In this document: piece by piece, positions 1-7,606 of the stretch
Layout: every line of letters starts with the position of its first letter
Numbering within the stretch: position 1 is the first letter of the stretch
Assembly (NCBI GenBank): GCA_902766655.1
Contig: CACXEL010000389.1
Coordinates: forward strand, 1 to 9,376
Reading direction: 5' to 3'
From: an uncultured Lachnospiraceae bacterium
Lineage (GTDB): Bacteria; Bacillota; Clostridia; Lachnospirales; Lachnospiraceae
Length of the DNA stretch: 9,376 bases
Position numbers and translations under genes: made by a program
The notes under the pieces: model-generated
Told to the model about the DNA's origin: nothing
The model's input: the letters and a program-made list of their open reading frames with translations, nothing else
Database searches by the model: none

Positions 1-11
1 GGTGGAAGAGT

Positions 12-2705
12 ATGCAGGATAAACTTGTTCTGATCGACGGACATAGCTTACTGTTTCGGGCATTCTACGGGATGCCTCTTTCTATGACCGCGCCCGACGG
101 CGTCCACACCAACGCGGTGTACGGCTTTCTGACCATACTCCGCAAGGTCCTGGAGGAGGAGAAGCCCCAGTACCTGGCCATCGCCTTCGACAAGGCCGCC
201 CCCACCTTCCGCCACAGGATGTACGAGGAGTACAAGGGTACCAGGTCGGCCGCGCCGCCCGAGTTCCACGAGCAGGTACCTCTCATGAAGGAAATCCTGG
301 CGGCCATGGACATCGTGACCATCGAGCAGGAAGGCTGGGAGGCCGACGACATTCTGGGCACCCTGGCCAGGCGCTTTGAGGGGGAGGGCGGTATCGTGAG
401 TCTCATCTCCGGTGACCGGGATCTGCTCCAGATCGCCACGGACCGGACCGAGATCATCATTCCGAAGACCAAGGGCGGGACGACGACCTATGAGCGCTAC
501 CATACGGCGGAGGTCATCGAGACCATGGGGGTCACGCCGCTCGAGTTCATTGATATGAAGGCCCTGATGGGCGATTCCTCCGACAATATTCCGGGCCTGC
601 CCGGTGTCGGTCCCAAGACGGCAGGCAAGATCATACAGACCTACCACTCCATAGAGAACGCCTACGCTCATGTGGACGAGATCACCCCGAAAAAGGCCCA
701 GGCGGCCATGCGCGACCACTACGATCTGGCTGTCCTCTCCAAGGAACTTGCCACGATACGCACGGACGCGCCCGTCCAGGTTTCCATCGGGGATCTGAAG
801 CTGGGAGACCTTTACAACGAGAAGGCCTATGAAATGTACCGCCGGCTGGGCTTCAAGAGCCTGCTCGGCTATTTTGCACCGAAAAAGGCGGAGGCCGCAC
901 CTGCCGCCCCGGACCGAGGGCTGATCCGCGTCAGCGGAATCGCGGAAGCCGAGGAAGCGTTCGCAGCTGCCGCGCAGGTCTTGGAAAATGCAGACACCCC
1001 CTTCGGCCCGGCCTTCTCTCTGGCCGCCGAAGCCGGCCGCCTCTATGCCGCTGCGCTGGCTCTGCCTGCAAAGACCTTTGTCTTCCTGCCGGAAGGCTTC
1101 CTCACGGAAGCTTATATCGGGGAGAAAGTGGCTTCCCTGATCCGCGCCGCAGCATCCGCGGGCAGGGTGCTCCCCTGTCTGTCGGCCAAGGAGGCCGCGG
1201 GTCTGCTGCAGCTGAAGACGGCTGAGGGCCTTTTCGACTGCATTCTGGCCGCTTACCTCGTGAACCCGCTCAAGTCTGACTGGGACTACGACGATATCGC
1301 CGCCCTCTGCCCGGGCAGGAACGTCCGGCCCAGGGAGGAGCTGATCGGCAAAAAGGGGCTGGCGGACTTCATTTCCAAAAGCACGGAGGAGGAAGCGGAG
1401 AGTGCTCTGACGACACTGGCTGTCCAGATGGCGGAGACGGCATACTCTGCCGCCCCCGGCCTTCGCGGAGAGCTGGAGAGCATGGATATGCTGTCCCTCT
1501 TTGAGAACGTGGAAATGCCCCTCACCGCAGTCCTTGCCTCCATGGAGCGCGCGGGTATCCTCGTGAGCCGGGAGGCTCTGGGAGAATACAGCGACATGCT
1601 GGGCACGCGGATCGACGAGCTCACCGCTGCAATCTACGAGGAAGCGGGAGAGACCTTCAATATCAACTCACCGAAGCAGCTGGCGGTCATTCTCTTTGAA
1701 AAGATGAAGCTGCCCGGCGGCAAGAAGACCAAGACAGGCTATTCCACCGCGGCGGACGTGCTGGAGAAGCTGGCGGAGGACCACCCGATCGTCCGCAACA
1801 TCCTGGAATACAGGACCTACTCCAAGCTCAAGTCCACCTACGCGGACGGCCTGCAGAACTATATCGGGCCTGACGGGAGGATCCACACGACCTTCAACCA
1901 GACCATCACAGCCACGGGCCGGCTCTCCTCGACGGAGCCCAACCTCCAGAATATTCCCATGCGGGAGGACCTGGGCAGAAGGATCCGCAAGTGCTTCTTC
2001 CCGGCGGAAGGCTGCGTCTTTGTGGACGCCGACTATTCCCAGATCGAGCTCCGAGTACTGGCCCACATGTCCGGCGACGAGAAGCTGATCGAGGCCTACA
2101 ACAAGGCCCAGGATATCCACAGGTCGACTGCATCCCAGGTCTTTCACGTTCCCTTTGACGAGGTGACGCCCGAGATGCGGTCCAATGCCAAGGCGGTCAA
2201 TTTCGGTATCATTTACGGGCAGACCAGCTTCGGCCTCTCGCAGGGGCTCTCCATCTCCCGGCAGGAGGCGGCAGAATATATCCGCCAGTATTTTGAGACC
2301 TACCCCAGGATCAAGAGCTTCCTGGACGGTCTGGTGAGCGAGGCCAAGGACAAGGGCTACGCCGTCAGCGTCTTCGGAAGGAGACGTCCGGTGCCGGAGC
2401 TCAAGGCGGCCAACTTTATGCAGCGCTCCTTCGGGGAGCGGGTGGCCATGAACAGCCCGATCCAGGGAACGGCCGCCGACATCATCAAGATGGCCATGGT
2501 CAGAGTTTACAGGCGGCTCGAGGCGGAAGGCATGGCCTCCAGGCTGATCCTGCAGATCCACGATGAACTGCTCATAGAAGCGCCCCTTGGGGAAGCAGAG
2601 AAGGCCAGGGAGATCCTCATTGAAGAAATGAAGGCCGCCGCCAGTCTCCGTGTTGAACTCGAAACAGATTGTCACATTGCCGAGGACTGGTACGGCGCCA
2701 AATAA
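12..2705 (+). CDS. polA: DNA polymerase I, proofreading domain degenerate
   Basis: Cytoplasmic DNA polymerase that fills gaps and removes RNA primers during Okazaki fragment maturation and excision repair. The 897 residues carry the family order. The 5'-3' nuclease domain (about 1-290) has the acidic metal ligands D9, D60, E110, D112/D113, D135/D137 and D188/D191, plus a helix-hairpin-helix GLPGVGPKTAG near 195. Next is a 3'-5' exonuclease-like region (about 300-480). The polymerase domain has motif A DYSQIELR (D674), motif B with R723, K727, F731 and Y735, and motif C IHDE (D851, E852). The DxE of exonuclease motif I is absent (SLAAEAG sits where DTET is expected), so proofreading is probably lost, as in many Firmicutes and Taq enzymes. 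The ATG at 12 gives the standard N-terminus (LVLIDGHSLLFRA) behind a modest GGAAGAG site. An LCP gene follows after 15 bases. Confidence 0.98.
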   Translation: MQDKLVLIDGHSLLFRAFYGMPLSMTAPDGVHTNAVYGFLTILRKVLEEEKPQYLAIAFDKAAPTFRHRMYEEYKGTRSAAPPEFHEQVPLMKEILAAMDIVTIEQEGWEADDILGTLARRFEGEGGIVSLISGDRDLLQIATDRTEIIIPKTKGGTTTYERYHTAEVIETMGVTPLEFIDMKALMGDSSDNIPGLPGVGPKTAGKIIQTYHSIENAYAHVDEITPKKAQAAMRDHYDLAVLSKELATIRTDAPVQVSIGDLKLGDLYNEKAYEMYRRLGFKSLLGYFAPKKAEAAPAAPDRGLIRVSGIAEAEEAFAAAAQVLENADTPFGPAFSLAAEAGRLYAAALALPAKTFVFLPEGFLTEAYIGEKVASLIRAAASAGRVLPCLSAKEAAGLLQLKTAEGLFDCILAAYLVNPLKSDWDYDDIAALCPGRNVRPREELIGKKGLADFISKSTEEEAESALTTLAVQMAETAYSAAPGLRGELESMDMLSLFENVEMPLTAVLASMERAGILVSREALGEYSDMLGTRIDELTAAIYEEAGETFNINSPKQLAVILFEKMKLPGGKKTKTGYSTAADVLEKLAEDHPIVRNILEYRTYSKLKSTYADGLQNYIGPDGRIHTTFNQTITATGRLSSTEPNLQNIPMREDLGRRIRKCFFPAEGCVFVDADYSQIELRVLAHMSGDEKLIEAYNKAQDIHRSTASQVFHVPFDEVTPEMRSNAKAVNFGIIYGQTSFGLSQGLSISRQEAAEYIRQYFETYPRIKSFLDGLVSEAKDKGYAVSVFGRRRPVPELKAANFMQRSFGERVAMNSPIQGTAADIIKMAMVRVYRRLEAEGMASRLILQIHDELLIEAPLGEAEKAREILIEEMKAAASLRVELETDCHIAEDWYGAK

Positions 2706-2720
2706 CAGGGATTTGATGAC

Positions 2721-4331
2721 GTGAATCGATTAAAAGAGACAGGGAAAAAGCTGATTGACTCCATGAGAACAATATGGCAGCGTTTCCTGAGAATGTCCAT
2801 TCTGAAAAAGGTCCTGACTGTCGCCGGTATCATCATCCTTCTGGCAGTGGTCGGATTTTTCGGCCTGCTTCACAGCTACTACAACAAGAGCCATTACGTC
2901 TCCGGTACCGAGCGGGAAGCGGCCGGCAGTGAAAATCAGGACATTCAGAAAGCCGATGATCCGGACGGAACTATCCCGGGGGAAGCTGACAAATCCGGGA
3001 CAGAGCAGCCAATGACTGACCCGCAGGGAACGGATACAGCTGACAGCGATGCCCCTGAGGCGGAAGCCGTGCAGGATACGGGAAAGAATGAGACAGCGGA
3101 TGACAAGCCGGACAGCGGAACGGGACTCACCGCCGAGGAAGAGGCAGCTCTGATCGCGGAAGCGGAAGCAGCCCAGTCTGCGATCCTCTTCCCGGACAAC
3201 AGCAACGTGTACAATATCCTCCTGATAGGTGTCGACCAGCGCCGGGAGGGCGGTTACGCCAATTCAGACTCCATGATCCTCCTTTCGATCAACAAGGAGA
3301 CCAGAAGGATCCTGATGATCTCCTTCATGAGGGACCTCTACTGCAACATCGAGGGGGCCGGCGTGCGCAAGCTGAACGCTGCCCATGCCATCGGCGGTCC
3401 GGACCTGCTGGTCAGGACCATAGAGAATAACTACAAGGTGGACATTGACAACTATGCCAGGGTCAATTTCTTCACCATGATAGATCTGGTCAACAAAGTA
3501 GGCGGCATCGAGCTGGATATCACAGAGGAGGAGCTGCCCTATGTGAACCGCTATGTCAGGAACCTCTGCGGTCTGGCGGGCGTCAAGGCAAGAAAGCATC
3601 TGCTCTCCAGCGCGGGCACCTACCTCTGCGACGGCTATCAGACTGTGGCCTACAGCCGGATCCGCTATGTAGGCTCCGACTACCAGAGGACCCAGCGCCA
3701 GCGGACGGTCCTGACAAAGCTGATCGAGAAGGCCAGGACACTGAGCCTTCTGGAGATCAACGACCTGGTCAGCACCATCCTCCCTGATATCACCCACGAT
3801 ATCAGCGAGGTCCGGATGCTCAGGCTCCTGGCGGGCGTGCCCGCCTTCCTGACCTATGATCTTGCCCAGAGCCGCGTCCCCTACGCGGACCTCTACGTGA
3901 GCCGCAATGAGATCCTCTATCCCGAGATGGAAGCCACCATCGCACGGCTCCAGGAGGAGATCTACGGCCAGAGCTATCTGGCCTACACGCCGTCGCCCAC
4001 AGCCGGACCTTCGCCCGGTGCGGAGTACGCGGAAGATGCGGAGGGTGAAGACGCGCAGACGGATCCTGCCGGGGAAATGGCAGAATCAGAAAATGAAGAC
4101 CTTGCCTGGTGGGAGCAGGTCGGAGAGAACGCCGACACACAGGGTACTGAACAGCCGGAGAATACCGATGCCGGTTCCCATGTGCCGGTGGATAAAGAGC
4201 TATATTACGTTCGGGACGTGGACGCGGACGGCAGGATCGTCTGGCAGCCCACGCTCAGAGACAAGATGCCGGGATCAGAGCCCGTCACCTACCCGGTGGA
4301 GGGTGAACTCATTTCCGAGCGTAACAGATGA
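2721..4331 (+). CDS. LCP (LytR-CpsA-Psr) family cell-wall protein, GTG start
   Basis: Membrane-anchored member of the LytR-CpsA-Psr family. Known members transfer undecaprenyl-linked glycopolymers (teichoic acid, capsule, other wall glycans) to peptidoglycan outside the membrane. The 536-residue protein has a basic cytoplasmic N-terminus and one transmembrane helix (about 31-51). An acidic, low-complexity Asp/Glu/Thr/Pro linker follows (about 60-150). The LCP domain starts at NILLIGVDQR (165-174) and includes D183, the MRD motif (R204, D205), K217/N219, and the Arg/Asp cluster SRIRYVGSDYQRTQRQR (312-328) expected at the polyprenyl-phosphate site. A second acidic, Pro-rich tail (about 423-490) and a short C-terminal segment follow. 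GTG at 2721 is preferred because AGGGA at 2707-2711 is spaced well; internal ATGs lack such a site. The natural glycopolymer cannot be told from sequence. The gene follows polA by 15 bases, probably in the same transcript. Confidence 0.95.
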   Translation: MNRLKETGKKLIDSMRTIWQRFLRMSILKKVLTVAGIIILLAVVGFFGLLHSYYNKSHYVSGTEREAAGSENQDIQKADDPDGTIPGEADKSGTEQPMTDPQGTDTADSDAPEAEAVQDTGKNETADDKPDSGTGLTAEEEAALIAEAEAAQSAILFPDNSNVYNILLIGVDQRREGGYANSDSMILLSINKETRRILMISFMRDLYCNIEGAGVRKLNAAHAIGGPDLLVRTIENNYKVDIDNYARVNFFTMIDLVNKVGGIELDITEEELPYVNRYVRNLCGLAGVKARKHLLSSAGTYLCDGYQTVAYSRIRYVGSDYQRTQRQRTVLTKLIEKARTLSLLEINDLVSTILPDITHDISEVRMLRLLAGVPAFLTYDLAQSRVPYADLYVSRNEILYPEMEATIARLQEEIYGQSYLAYTPSPTAGPSPGAEYAEDAEGEDAQTDPAGEMAESENEDLAWWEQVGENADTQGTEQPENTDAGSHVPVDKELYYVRDVDADGRIVWQPTLRDKMPGSEPVTYPVEGELISERNR

Positions 4332-4350
4332 CCAGCATGCCGGGGAGATA

Positions 4351-4368
4351 CGGAGACTTGAGTCTCCG
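4351..4368 (+). other. Perfect hairpin between LCP gene and coaE
   Basis: CGGAGAC (4351-4357) and GTCTCCG (4362-4368) form a 7-base-pair stem closed by a TTGA loop, within the 60-base gap between the LCP stop and the coaE start. There is no T-tract after it, so it is not a rho-independent terminator. TCTCC in the 3' arm (4363-4367) could also pair, with one G-T wobble, with the coaE ribosome site GGAGG at 4382-4386. This could be an mRNA stability element or a weak translational control site; no function is shown. Confidence 0.55.
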
Positions 4369-4381
4369 GCGGCAAGGCAAT

Positions 4382-4386
4382 GGAGG
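4382..4386 (+). promoter_or_regulatory. Ribosome binding site that decides the coaE start
   Basis: GGAGG lies five bases before the ATG at 4392. It overlaps the alternative in-frame ATG at 4380, which therefore cannot use it and has no good site of its own. This supports translation from 4392. Confidence 0.8.
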
Positions 4387-4391
4387 GAAGG

Positions 4392-4991
4392 ATGCGAATC
4401 ATTGGTGTCACAGGCGGAGTCGGATCAGGCAAGAGCCGGGTCCTGGATTATCTGAGCGGGCGCTGCGGAGCAGTGATCGTTCGCCTTGACGATCTCGGAC
4501 GTGAGGTCATGAAAAAAGGGGCGGAGGCGTACGACGACGTCATTGCTGTCTTCGGGCCGGAGGTAGTGGGGCCGGACGGAGAATTTGACCGGGCCGCCAT
4601 CGCCAATCTCATGCTCGGGGATTCCGACATCAAGAAAAGGCTGGAGGCAGCAGTCTTTCCCAGCATCCGGGCCAGGGTCGAGCGCCTCATTCGGGAGAAC
4701 GGGAAGGAGGGAACTCCCCTCCTTGTGATCGAATCCGCCATCCTCGTCGAGAGCGGATACAAGGCGGTCTGCGATGAGGTCTGGTATATTTACGCAGATA
4801 TCGATACCAGGGTAGCCAGACTGCGTTCCTCCCGGGGCTACAATGATTACCGCATCTATAACACCATGATCAACCAGCTGACCGAGGGTGAATTCCGGGA
4901 GAACGCGGACTACATCATCGACAACAGCGGTGATTTCAGGGCAACAGCCGAGGCCGCCGACAAGAGGCTGGCGGTGCTGGGACTTATTTAA
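4392..4991 (+). CDS. coaE: Dephospho-CoA kinase
   Basis: Catalyses the last step of coenzyme A synthesis in the cytoplasm: ATP-dependent phosphorylation of the 3'-hydroxyl of the ribose of dephospho-CoA. From the ATG at 4392 the protein has 199 residues, normal for CoaE. It opens MRIIGVTGGVGSGKS with the Walker A P-loop at residues 9-15. Further family segments are a diverged DxD-like LDDLGREV (about 33-40), FDRAAIANLMLGD in the middle, the acceptor-site stretch VIESAILVESGY, and the C-terminal block INQLTEGEFRENADYIIDNSG. The central motifs differ from the E. coli-type PLLFE form but match what I recall of clostridial CoaE. An ATG at 4380 would add four residues (MEGR) but overlaps the ribosome site, so I rejected it. 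In many Firmicutes coaE lies near polA, which fits. The next gene starts 13 bases downstream. Confidence 0.95.
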   Translation: MRIIGVTGGVGSGKSRVLDYLSGRCGAVIVRLDDLGREVMKKGAEAYDDVIAVFGPEVVGPDGEFDRAAIANLMLGDSDIKKRLEAAVFPSIRARVERLIRENGKEGTPLLVIESAILVESGYKAVCDEVWYIYADIDTRVARLRSSRGYNDYRIYNTMINQLTEGEFRENADYIIDNSGDFRATAEAADKRLAVLGLI

Positions 4992-5004
4992 AGGACAGAT
5001 ATCT

Positions 5005-5802
5005 ATGAGATTTTGCAGTATTGCCAGCGGCAGCAGCGGGAACTGCATCTATGCGGGAAGCGACTCCACCGGGATCCTGGTGGATGCCGGCATTTCCGGG
5101 AAGAGGATCGAGCAGGGGCTCCATTCACTGGACCTGACCCTTCGGGACATCTCCGGCCTGCTGGTGACCCATGAGCACTCCGACCATATCAAGGGAGTCG
5201 GCGTGCTGGCGAGGCGTTACGGAATCCCCGTCTACGGGACCCCGGGCACCCTGGCGGCACTCAGGGAGAATACTTCTGTAGGAAAGATTCCCAGGGACCT
5301 GCTCCGCGAGATCCATGCGGACGAGACCTTTGGGCTCGGGGACCTGAGCATCCATCCCTTCCGCATATCCCACGATGCGGCGGAGCCGGTGGGCTACCGG
5401 ATCGAGCATGAAGGAAAGAAGGCGGCGGTGGCCACGGACATGGGCTGCTACACGGATTATACGGTGGAGGAACTCACGGGCCTGGATGTCCTGCTTCTGG
5501 AATCCAACCACGACGTCCGGATGCTGGAGGCCGGCCGCTATCCCTACTATCTGAAGCGTCGGATCCTGAGCGACCATGGGCACCTCTCCAACGAGACCAG
5601 CGGCCAGCTTCTGGGTCTTCTCTTAAATGACAACATCCGCCATGTCTTCCTGGGTCACCTGTCCCAGGAGAACAATTATGAGGCCCTGGCCTTTGAGACC
5701 GTCTGCCAGGAGGTCACCATGGGAGACAACCCCTACAAGTCCAGCGATTTCAGGAGATCCGTCGCCCACCGCGACAGGACCAGCGAAGCGGTGGAATGGT
5801 AA
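5005..5802 (+). CDS. Metallo-beta-lactamase-fold hydrolase, WalJ/YycJ-like
   Basis: Predicted zinc-dependent hydrolase of the metallo-beta-lactamase superfamily, closest to the YycJ/WalJ group; some members are described as 5'-3' DNA exonucleases or linked to the WalRK cell-wall regulon. The 265-residue protein starts MRFCSIASGSSGN, typical of this group. Metal-binding residues visible are the THEHSDH motif (H56, H58, D60, H61), H123 in ISHDAAEP, D145 in ATDMG, H169 in ESNHD, H191/H193 in DHGHLSN and H218 in LGHLSQENN. The start at 5005 is chosen because AAGGA (4991-4995) lies nine bases upstream, touching the coaE stop. A longer in-frame start at 4888 would overlap coaE by over 100 bases and adds unrelated residues. 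In Bacillus this gene sits behind walRK; here it follows coaE, so the link to WalRK is not supported by context. Substrate unknown. Confidence 0.9.
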   Translation: MRFCSIASGSSGNCIYAGSDSTGILVDAGISGKRIEQGLHSLDLTLRDISGLLVTHEHSDHIKGVGVLARRYGIPVYGTPGTLAALRENTSVGKIPRDLLREIHADETFGLGDLSIHPFRISHDAAEPVGYRIEHEGKKAAVATDMGCYTDYTVEELTGLDVLLLESNHDVRMLEAGRYPYYLKRRILSDHGHLSNETSGQLLGLLLNDNIRHVFLGHLSQENNYEALAFETVCQEVTMGDNPYKSSDFRRSVAHRDRTSEAVEW

Positions 5803-5838
5803 GAACGGACAGATATTACCTGCAGATTTTGATTTATG

Positions 5839-5873
5839 AGCCGGAAGCGCCTGAACAACAGGTGATTCCGGCT
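5839..5873 (+). other. Intergenic hairpin upstream of the ACT gene (first of two)
   Basis: AGCCGGAA (5839-5846) pairs exactly with TTCCGGCT (5866-5873). Inside is a 3-by-3 internal loop and a second 4-base-pair helix, CCTG (5850-5853) with CAGG (5859-5862), closed by AACAA. There is no T-tract, so it does not look like an intrinsic terminator. It lies in the 131-base gap after the WalJ-like gene and may be part of a structured leader or an mRNA processing site. Confidence 0.6.
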
Positions 5874-5875
5874 GA

Positions 5876-5917
5876 ATGCAAGAGGGGTGACCGGCCTGCT
5901 GGCCGGTGAGCCCGCAT
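5876..5917 (+). other. Second intergenic hairpin just upstream of the ACT gene
   Basis: ACCGGCC (5890-5896) and GGCCGGT (5901-5907) make a 7-base-pair stem with a TGCT loop. It can be extended by GGG/CCC (5885-5887 with 5911-5913) and ATGC/GCAT (5876-5879 with 5914-5917), with unpaired bases between. It ends seven bases before the ACT ribosome site (GGAGG 5924-5928). No T-tract follows. The same 7-base arms recur in the hairpin at 5' end of the predicted pta mRNA (9020-9038). I do not recognise a known riboswitch class. Confidence 0.55.
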
Positions 5918-5933
5918 ATACACGGAGGAACCT

Positions 5934-6206
5934 ATGCAGAAAACAATCATCACCGTCGTCGGGCGCGATACCGTGGGCATCATCGCCAAAGTGTGCACCT
6001 ACCTGGCCGACAACCGGATCAATATCGAGGATATCTCCCAGACCATCGTCCAGGGTTACTTTAATATGATCATGATCGTGGACACCAACGGGTCCGATAA
6101 GTCCACCGAGGAGATCCGCAACGAGCTCCACCGGATCGGGGAGGAGATCGGTGTGGACATCCACACCCAGCACGAGGACATTTTCAACATGATGCACCGC
6201 ATCTGA
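5934..6206 (+). CDS. ACT-domain protein, UPF0237 family
   Basis: A 90-residue stand-alone ACT domain. It opens TIITVVGRDTVGIIAKVCTYLADNRINIEDISQ, here read as the beta-alpha-beta ACT core with the usual G-x-D-x-x-G-I ligand loop (residues 10-16). Then comes a strand region FNMIMIVD and a C-terminal helix (STEEIRNELHRIGEEIG). ACT domains bind amino acids or other small ligands and control partner proteins; the ligand of this family is unknown to me. The ATG at 5934 has a strong GGAGG five bases upstream (5924-5928). The next gene, a UPF0210/PFL family protein, begins nine bases after the stop, and its ribosome site AAGGA overlaps that stop. This pairing is widespread in Firmicutes, so the two are likely translated together and act together; a sensor role for this protein is inference. 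Confidence 0.9.
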   Translation: MQKTIITVVGRDTVGIIAKVCTYLADNRINIEDISQTIVQGYFNMIMIVDTNGSDKSTEEIRNELHRIGEEIGVDIHTQHEDIFNMMHRI

Positions 6207-6215
6207 AGGACGGCC

Positions 6216-7580
6216 ATGATATCAAAATACGAAATACTCGAGACAAACAACATGATCGCTCACGAGAACCTGGACGTGAGGACCATCACGCTGGGAATCA
6301 GCCTGCTGGACTGCATCAGCGGCGATCTTGAGGAGCTGAAGGCCAACATCGAGCGGAAGATACTGCACACGGCAGAGAACCTGGTCGCGGTCGGCCGCGA
6401 GATCGAGCTCAATTACGGCATTCCCATCGTCAACAAGCGCATTTCCGTGACTCCCATCGCCCTGGTGGGCGGGGCGGCCTGCAAAAAGCCGGAGGACTTC
6501 GCCGAGATCGCGAGGACCCTGGACAAATGCGCCAAGGCTGTCGGTGTGAATTTCATCGGCGGCTATTCCGCCCTCGTCTCCAAGCATATGACCCGGGCCG
6601 ATGAGCTGCTCATCCGGTCCATCCCCGAGGCCCTTTCGACCACGGACATGGTCTGCTCCTCCGTCAATCTCGGCTCCACCAGGACCGGCATCAACATGGA
6701 CGCCGTACGCCTCATGGGAGAAATCATGCGGGAGACGGCGTATCTGACCCGCTATGCGGACAGCCTGGGCTGTGCCAAGCTGGTGGTCTTCTGCAATGCC
6801 CCTGATGACAACCCCTTCATGGCCGGCGCCTTCCACGGCGTCACGGAGGGGGATGCAGTTATCAACGTCGGCGTATCCGGACCCGGTGTTGTCAAGCACG
6901 CGCTGGAGAGCTGCCGGGGCAGCAACTTTGAGATCCTCTGCGAGACCATCAAGCGGACTGCCTTCAAGATCACCCGCGTCGGTCAGCTGGTGGCCCGGGA
7001 GGCATCCGAGAAGCTGGGCGTGCCTTTCGGTATCGTCGACCTGTCTCTGGCCCCCACACCGGCCGTCGGTGATTCCGTGGCCGATATCTTAAAAGAGATC
7101 GGTCTGGACCAGCCCGGCGCGCCCGGCACCACGGCTGCCCTGGCGCTCCTCAACGACCAGGTCAAGAAGGGCGGCGTCATGGCCTCCTCCTACGTGGGCG
7201 GCCTGTCCGGCGCCTTCATTCCGGTCAGCGAGGACCAGGGCATGATCGAGGCGGCCTCCCTTGGGGCCCTCACCATCGAGAAGCTCGAGGCCATGACCTG
7301 CGTATGCTCCGTGGGCCTTGACCCGATTGCTGTCCCCGGCGACACCTCCGCATCCACCCTTTCCGGCATCATTGCCGACGAGATGGCCCTGGGCATGATC
7401 AACCAGAAGACCACAGCCGTCCGCCTGATTCCGGCCTACGGCAAGAGTGTGGGGGACACCGTTGAATTCGGCGGCCTCCTCGGGCGCGCACCCGTCATGG
7501 CTGTCAATACCTTCGGCTGCGAGCGGTTCATCCGCCGCCCGGGCCGGATCCCGGCGCCGATCCATTCCTTCAAGAACTGA
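6216..7580 (+). CDS. PFL family protein (UPF0210/DUF711), function unknown
   Basis: A 454-residue cytoplasmic protein without a signal peptide or membrane segment. It matches the UPF0210/DUF711 family, called 'PFL family' because its fold resembles pyruvate formate-lyase; no reaction is established to my knowledge. Recognisable conserved stretches are the N-terminal [34 protein letters not shown] (83-95), [15 protein letters not shown] (112-126), [21 protein letters not shown] (148-168), [11 protein letters not shown] (216-226), [20 protein letters not shown] (271-290) and [25 protein letters not shown] (367-391). Length and both ends look complete. I see no C-terminal glycyl-radical motif (RVSGY-like), so radical chemistry as in true pyruvate formate-lyase is not supported. 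It lies nine bases behind the ACT gene and 26 bases before tmcAL. Function with the ACT partner, for example ligand-controlled catalysis, is inference. Confidence 0.93.
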   Translation: MISKYEILETNNMIAHENLDVRTITLGISLLDCISGDLEELKANIERKILHTAENLVAVGREIELNYGIPIVNKRISVTPIALVGGAACKKPEDFAEIARTLDKCAKAVGVNFIGGYSALVSKHMTRADELLIRSIPEALSTTDMVCSSVNLGSTRTGINMDAVRLMGEIMRETAYLTRYADSLGCAKLVVFCNAPDDNPFMAGAFHGVTEGDAVINVGVSGPGVVKHALESCRGSNFEILCETIKRTAFKITRVGQLVAREASEKLGVPFGIVDLSLAPTPAVGDSVADILKEIGLDQPGAPGTTAALALLNDQVKKGGVMASSYVGGLSGAFIPVSEDQGMIEAASLGALTIEKLEAMTCVCSVGLDPIAVPGDTSASTLSGIIADEMALGMINQKTTAVRLIPAYGKSVGDTVEFGGLLGRAPVMAVNTFGCERFIRRPGRIPAPIHSFKN

Positions 7581-7606
7581 GCAGACTGTCAGTACCGGAG
7601 GTTTTT

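Noticed and set aside
48..719. 223-codon minus-strand frame opposite the start of polA
   Set aside because: Overlaps the 5'-3' nuclease domain with all catalytic residues in the forward frame; no motifs of its own.
1668..2675. 335-codon open frame on the minus strand inside polA
   Set aside because: It lies wholly opposite the conserved polymerase domain, shows no recognisable motif, and reflects G+C-rich codon bias.
4380..4391. Upstream ATG for coaE at 4380
   Set aside because: It overlaps the GGAGG site that serves the ATG at 4392, and adds MEGR ahead of the typical CoaE N-terminus.
3907..4455. 182-codon plus-strand frame overlapping the LCP C-terminus and coaE start
   Set aside because: Arg/Pro/Ser-rich out-of-frame translation of two real genes; no ribosome site and no family resemblance.
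4888..5004. N-terminal extension of the WalJ-like protein from 4888
   Set aside because: The added 39 residues are out-of-frame coaE sequence; the family starts at MRFCSIASGSSGN with a ribosome site at 4991-4995.
5791..5819. Possible promoter (GTGGAA, 17 bases, TATTAC) after the WalJ-like gene
   Set aside because: The -35 box matches only three of six positions and the -10 is imperfect; too weak to call.
5836..5865. Nine-codon frame MSRKRLNNR in the ACT leader as a leader peptide
   Set aside because: No ribosome site precedes it, and such short frames are common by chance.
5890..5907. Hairpin before the ACT gene as an intrinsic terminator
   Set aside because: No T-tract follows the stem; the bases after it are GAGCCCGCAT.
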